Shown: one piece after another, positions 59,335 to 64,000 of the stretch
Numbering within the stretch: position 1 is the stretch's first letter
Layout: each line of letters opens with the position of its first letter
DNA from: Patella vulgata
Lineage: Eukaryota; Mollusca; Gastropoda; Patellidae
DNA length: 64,000 bases
Direction: 5' to 3'
Assembly: GCF_932274485.2 (NCBI RefSeq)
Contig: NC_065886.2
Coordinates: forward strand, 40,969,501-41,033,500
Notes under the pieces: model-generated
Databases searched by the model: none
Told to the model about the DNA's origin: nothing
Seen by the model: the letters and a program-made list of their open reading frames with translations, nothing else
Made by a program: the position numbers and the translations under genes

Positions 59335-59645
59335 TAAAATGAAACGGGGGTTAGTACCCTACCTCTCCACACCTACCGTGCTAATGAAGATGGGTCTACG
59401 CCATGCAGTGTGTTACGGGGGAGATTTTGCCCGGACAGCGTTGCTATGGCCTGCTTTTATTTCGAAAATGGGACTAATCCGAACCACTATACATACACCG
59501 TCCTTTCCAGGTCCTCCATCATGCATGACTGACATTTGAAAACTACACCAGAAAACTTTAGGGAACTTTCTCGGCAACAAAGGGATAGAACTCTGGAGCT
59601 TCTGGTTAGCGATCAAGTGTCTTACGCACTGGGCCACCGCGACTC
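59335..59645 (-). repeat. SINE-A, near complete
   Basis: AAATGAAACGGGGGTTAGTA at left, GATTTTGCCCGGACAGCG in the body, and the box A complement GGGCCACCGCGACTCC at right. Confidence 0.82.
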
Positions 59646-59725
59646 CAGATACCCGGCTTAACCTACGAATGTTGAGTAATACATGTATGTACAGATTAAC
59701 CACTTAAAGGTGGTAAGTTTATATA

Positions 59726-61256
59726 TACTATTCAAAAAAAGTAGGGGATATTTGATTTTTGGGGCATAATACTAAAATATGCAAATGACTACGAAAAAAG
59801 TCACTATAGAACCTAACAGAAGAAACATTTCCAGTTACATGTGACGCCCAAACGCACCAATAGCTACCGCATGGAATGCAGGTGATGCTTGGGATCATCA
59901 TGGGGGTCCAACCCAAGATTTGCACGACTCTGACTTTGAATGTTACAGTCATTGTGGCATTGAATTCCAGGGTGGAAACATCAGTTTAATTGTTTTAGTG
60001 ACCAGAAAACAAATTTTGATATGCGTCGGCTTACCCAAAATGACAGGTTACGTGCCCTTGGCATGCTACAGATCGGCACAACACAGGCGGTTCTAGCGCG
60101 GACGATGAATGTTTCTCAGTCTGTCATAAGCAGGTTATGGTCCAGATACCGTGATACACAATCTGTACAGGACAGACCACGCTCAGGTCGACCAAGGGCG
60201 ACAACTCAAGCCCAGGATCGATTTATCCGTACCTTGGCCTTGAGAAATCGTGTCATCACAGCAAATCAGATCAGCGCTCGTCTTCAAACAGACACTGGTG
60301 TGAGAGTGAGTGGCCAGACGATTCGGAAACGACTGCATAGGGGTCACCTTCGCGCCCGACGTCCTCGCGTGATCCCTTGTTTGAGAGATCATCACATTCA
60401 GGCAAGACGTCGTTGGTGTAGGGATCGTCAACACTGGGATAATCGACGCTGGAGCAATGTGATGTTTTCAGATGAGTCAAGGTTCACTGTTGATTTTTTG
60501 GATAGACGTAGGAGGGTGTGGCGTCGTCGAAACGAGCGCTTCCAAAACGTTAACGTCATCAGACATGATCGATTTGGGGGTGGTTCTGTTATGGTGTGGG
60601 GAGGCATCACTGTTGCTGGAAGAACGGCTTTACATGTTGTTGCAGGGCGTGTTACAGGCCAGTACTACCGGGACAACATCTTGGCAGTCCATGTTGTGCC
60701 GTTCGCACGACGTCATGGCCGCCGTTTCATCTTCCAGGATGACAACGCAAGATGTCACAGGGCCAGGATCGTTACAGGTTACCTCCAACAACAGAACATC
60801 ACCACATTACCTTGGCCAGCACTGAGTCCCGACCTGTCCCCCATCGAGAATGTCTGGGACATGCTTGGACAGAGGTTACGTCAACGTCAACAACGTCCTG
60901 CCAATGTCCAAGAACTTGCTGCTGCGTTGCAACAGGAATGGGACAATCTGGACCAAAATGACCTTAGACGTCTCATTAGGAGTATGCCACGTCGGATCAA
61001 TGCTTGTTTGGCAAACAGAGGAGGATTTACCCGTTACTGACTTGGTTGTGATGCTGTGGTAACTTTGCTGTTTGACCCCGGGTATCATTTTACCCTTATA
61101 ATGGTCAGTCTGTGCCTTACTTAGTCTAACGATCATTTGGAATAAATCGATGAATGTGAACTTCATTTCATTTTGTCATTTGTTTCTTCGTCAGTTTCAT
61201 TAGTTGACTTTAATAACACTTAAAAATCAAATATCCCCTACTTTTTTTGAATAGTA
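59726..61256 (+). mobile_element. Complete Tc1-like DNA transposon, copy 2 (1,531 bp)
   Basis: The same terminal inverted repeats as copy 1 (TACTATTCAAAAAAAGTAGG at 59,726 and its complement ending 61,256), with TA flanks. Identical total length to copy 1, opposite orientation. It lies in the ANKRD50 intron in the sense direction. Confidence 0.95.
60021..61040 (+). CDS. Tc1-like DD34E transposase, copy 2
   Basis: 339 residues, uninterrupted. D151, D241 (FQDDNARCH) and E276 (SPIENVWD) are all present, with 34 residues between the last two. The linker motif is GRPR (56-59), the usual family form, where copy 1 has GRQR. Differences from copy 1 are at residues 8, 25, 58, 103, 104, 176, 240, 261, 277 and 315. 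The better candidate of the two for an active enzyme (inference). Confidence 0.95.
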   Translation: MRRLTQNDRLRALGMLQIGTTQAVLARTMNVSQSVISRLWSRYRDTQSVQDRPRSGRPRATTQAQDRFIRTLALRNRVITANQISARLQTDTGVRVSGQTIRKRLHRGHLRARRPRVIPCLRDHHIQARRRWCRDRQHWDNRRWSNVMFSDESRFTVDFLDRRRRVWRRRNERFQNVNVIRHDRFGGGSVMVWGGITVAGRTALHVVAGRVTGQYYRDNILAVHVVPFARRHGRRFIFQDDNARCHRARIVTGYLQQQNITTLPWPALSPDLSPIENVWDMLGQRLRQRQQRPANVQELAAALQQEWDNLDQNDLRRLIRSMPRRINACLANRGGFTRY

Positions 61257-61539
61257 TATAAATATCACAAGTAAATTATAGTACATGTAGGTAAAATTAC
61301 ATTAATTACTACCTGGCCAGGTTGATAAACAAATATACCACGTGTTGCATACCTATATAAACAATATACGTACATAGATAAACAATACCTATTTGTACAT
61401 ACATTTATACTACATGGACACATGTAGACTTCTAGATAGAACAAATAGGAATACATCTTGTAGACAATTTGTACAGCTAGGAGAAAAATACCATATAACT
61501 ATTAGACAGACTCTTCCAATAGTCATACATGTATCTCGA

Positions 61540-61685
61540 GTCCTAGAGGTCTCGGGATCGCTCCCAATGTTGACAGAAGAAGGGTCCGGCGTGGTTCCCC
61601 CCTTGGATGGGGGGGGGGTCTGACAAGGACAGCTGTCTAGTCGTCCGGATGGGACGACAAACAGAGGCCCGGTGTATTGCAATTT
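61540..61685 (+). repeat. SINE-A fragment with G run
   Basis: GGATCGCTCCCAATG, CGGCGTGGTTCCCC, a G run, then GACAAGGACAGCTGTCTAGT and GAGGCCCGGTGTA. Confidence 0.8.
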
Positions 61686-63427
61686 GTCGGTGTTATTTCT
61701 ACAGAAAGACCAGTCCGATTGTGTAGCACATTAACTGATGTCTGCGCGTATCCTATAGATCTGTTAAATAACTAGACGAAAGGCACAAGGAAAGTTTCCA
61801 AATTATCTAAATAAGATCTAAAGAAATAATGAAAAATCGATTAAAATCAGACTACCGCTGTTATTGATCGGTATTTGTAAGTGCTGTTTTAAGGTATTGA
61901 ATTACGCGTATCTGGGTTCTAGTCAAAAACTCTAGTACGGATGTTTACTTATTGGTTGTGGGAGACTTTCTGGCGGAAATCCTTTCATGACATATGGTAC
62001 TCCTCTAGAGCTGGGAAATATAACCAGAGAAGTCCCTTGTAAAACCTATACTTTTGTAACCGATAGAACTACAAGTAATCACTATTCCTCCACAGTCTAT
62101 GTTTTTGTCCTTGGTCATAGTCATATGCTTCATTCCTATACCCATAGTGCTACAAATTCCAAAATAAACATGTATTTCTTCTAAGAGTCTTCAAATCAGC
62201 ATGATCCTTAACTCAACCTGTACACGGCTTTTAGCATCAAACAAGTAAATTAAGAACACCAAAGAACTGTTTCTTTATTCATAATCTTTTTGATTAAAAG
62301 AGATCATTTTAAGTTATCTGCAGGAAACCTGTTTTGTTTCATTTTACTAAGATGGTAATTAGTGCTGATTAGTAGTAACTTTGTGTTTCTATTTAAAACA
62401 CTTGTGATACATGATCCCTCTACCCCCTCTTAATCATTTTATGGTTGCTAAGGTAATTAAAAACATTCACCCGTCGTTAATGAAATACCAGTTTGTAGAT
62501 ACTATGAGCTGATGTTGTGAGAAAACTAAATCAGATGGCTTATTAGTCCAGTAGAAGAAGTCTGGTAAAAGAACCGACAATAGATAGGGATAGTCAGCTA
62601 TGGGAAGAACTTGCAGTAATTGCGAATGACCCATGGCACGATCATTCTTATCAAATGACGGTGCGATACAAATGTATTTTGGGGTCTTTGATCTTTTATT
62701 TACTTGCTAGTTGCATGTTGCATTTCTCTTGAACACACCAGATGGAAGGTAAATAGTGGGGACAAAAGATAAACGTATGTAATATTTGTATGTATGTATG
62801 GCATGGTCAACGACAGAATAGAGGATTATGCACCTGGATAAATTACGTGCTGCTATAATCCATAGATGCATCAAGATAACCCAGGCACTGTTTGATTCCT
62901 CATTTCGAAAGACTAAAAGAGTAAATATGGTTGCGACTAGCTTATTTGAAGCACATTGTGTTGTCTGTAGTATCATCGATAATCCTAAACCAATCCTTTG
63001 TAGAGGCAAAAGTGCATGACACATGTGTAATTAATATTTTCTTTCTATACCAATCTTTCAATGTAACCTGTCTCTTCTTTCTGATTCCGCGTATTGGTTG
63101 ACTATGTACTTTAAGGGTATACAGTATTCAGTGTATTGATTTAACAAAGGTCTAGTAGTATTGACGAGTGTCTTGACTTGAAGTAGAATATAAATATTTA
63201 TTCTGGAACACACCATAATGAGTTACTATTGGAACTTTAGTTTCTTGACGTGGTCCAGTCCACATACTTACTTAATATTACACATTTACTTGTTATTTTG
63301 TATTTATTTGATATTTTTAATTTGATTACCATTATTGGGTCAGTGATACATGTATTAAATGTTTTTCTGGTTTCATTTTTGTTGAATATGAGTTTATCTG
63401 TTTATGCCTTTTTATTCCGATAGTTAT
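61686..63427. other. Intron, nothing recognised
   Basis: Overlapping opposite-strand short frames at 62,707-63,024 have no domain. No ankyrin exon found. Confidence 0.4.
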
Positions 63428-63572
63428 TCCGCTACGGTCTAATCTTATTTCGAATTCCACCTGTCAAGGGGTCTTGTACATGCACATACCCCCTCCCCCT
63501 TATTTACGTTCCATCTGAACGTCCAAACACTCTTCTTGCCAAGCACCTTACTCAATGAGCCAACGCAGCTCA
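63428..63572 (-). repeat. SINE-A, internally deleted
   Basis: ATTTCGAATTCCACCTGTCA, TTCCATCTGAACG and the head complement TTACTCAATGAGCCAACGC. The middle is missing. Confidence 0.75.
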
Positions 63573-64000
63573 AGATTTATAAGAACAAGGGAACAGTTTG
63601 ACAACACGACCTCATTATTTATTGAATCAGCGTTAACCCTAAATCCATGTTATGTTATATGTTTAACATACTTCGCCAGGTTTAACCCAATAAACAAGAC
63701 ACGAGGGTTAGAATACACCGTTCATGTACACGGTAATTATTTGCTGAATGTCAATTTGAGCTTGTTGAGTTAAGTCAATACTATACCCCCACAATCTGGG
63801 TTAAACCCGGGACTAGTGACTGACCATAGATAACCTATGACCTAAATACCTGACCTACATCACCTGGAAACTACTGATTACAGGTGAGATTCATCGAGTT
63901 TAATTATTAACCTGTATATAAAGGTAAATACTAGATAGCTAGTGCCAATAATACTTATCTAAGATCTCGCCTCACCTTAACACCTACGTTCTTGAACAAT
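63573..64000. other. Window end, nothing recognised
   Basis: AT-rich sequence, no exon signal. Confidence 0.4.

Overview
The window looks like nuclear DNA of an invertebrate animal, most likely a marine mollusc (inference). It is AT-rich and intron-rich, with two tRNA-derived SINE families ending in GACGTTAAACCCC, Tc1 transposons, MITEs and minisatellites. There are no prokaryotic operons, CRISPR arrays or rRNA genes, and no retrovirus-like or Polinton-like element was recognised. Two host genes can be supported.

Region 1 (about 1-25,150, + strand) holds the 3' part of a modular, probably secreted or membrane-anchored cysteine-rich protein. Six modules are each made of two exons, A then B. 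Each pair starts and ends in phase 1 and keeps the spacing C-x7-C-x12-C-x8-C-x5-C-x20-C. A last exon adds a Thr/Gly/Ala linker, a hydrophobic tail and the stop. The 13 exons join without a stop into 414 residues; the 5' end lies left of the window. Modules 2-3 and 4-5 sit in two nearly identical 5.4-5.5 kb tandem copies (11,612-16,974 and 16,975-22,488). Four of the six B exons use a GC donor in place of GT. The introns carry a broken LINE, two tandem-repeat arrays ending in a TACGTCCACA hairpin, a complete Tc1 transposon (6,384-7,914), a MITE with a 9-bp target duplication (10,499-10,861), two copies of a long-inverted-repeat element, and SINEs.

Region 2 (about 25,150-50,240) shows no gene I can support. 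It holds SINE-A and SINE-B copies, G/C homopolymer runs, GA microsatellites and a minisatellite at 33.2-33.9 kb.

Region 3 (50,300-52,768, + strand) is one large 823-codon first coding exon of an ANKRD50 orthologue: a P-loop NTPase followed by ankyrin repeats, ending at a clean GTAAGT donor. The next exon is not found in the remaining 11.2 kb. That stretch reads as intron: a 12-unit minisatellite (56.7-57.36 kb), more SINEs, and a second complete Tc1 transposon (59,726-61,256) of exactly the same length as the first but in opposite orientation.

The most interesting system is the modular gene. It is growing by exon-pair and then block duplication, spreads GC donors with the copies, and varies its A exons in steps of 15 nt.
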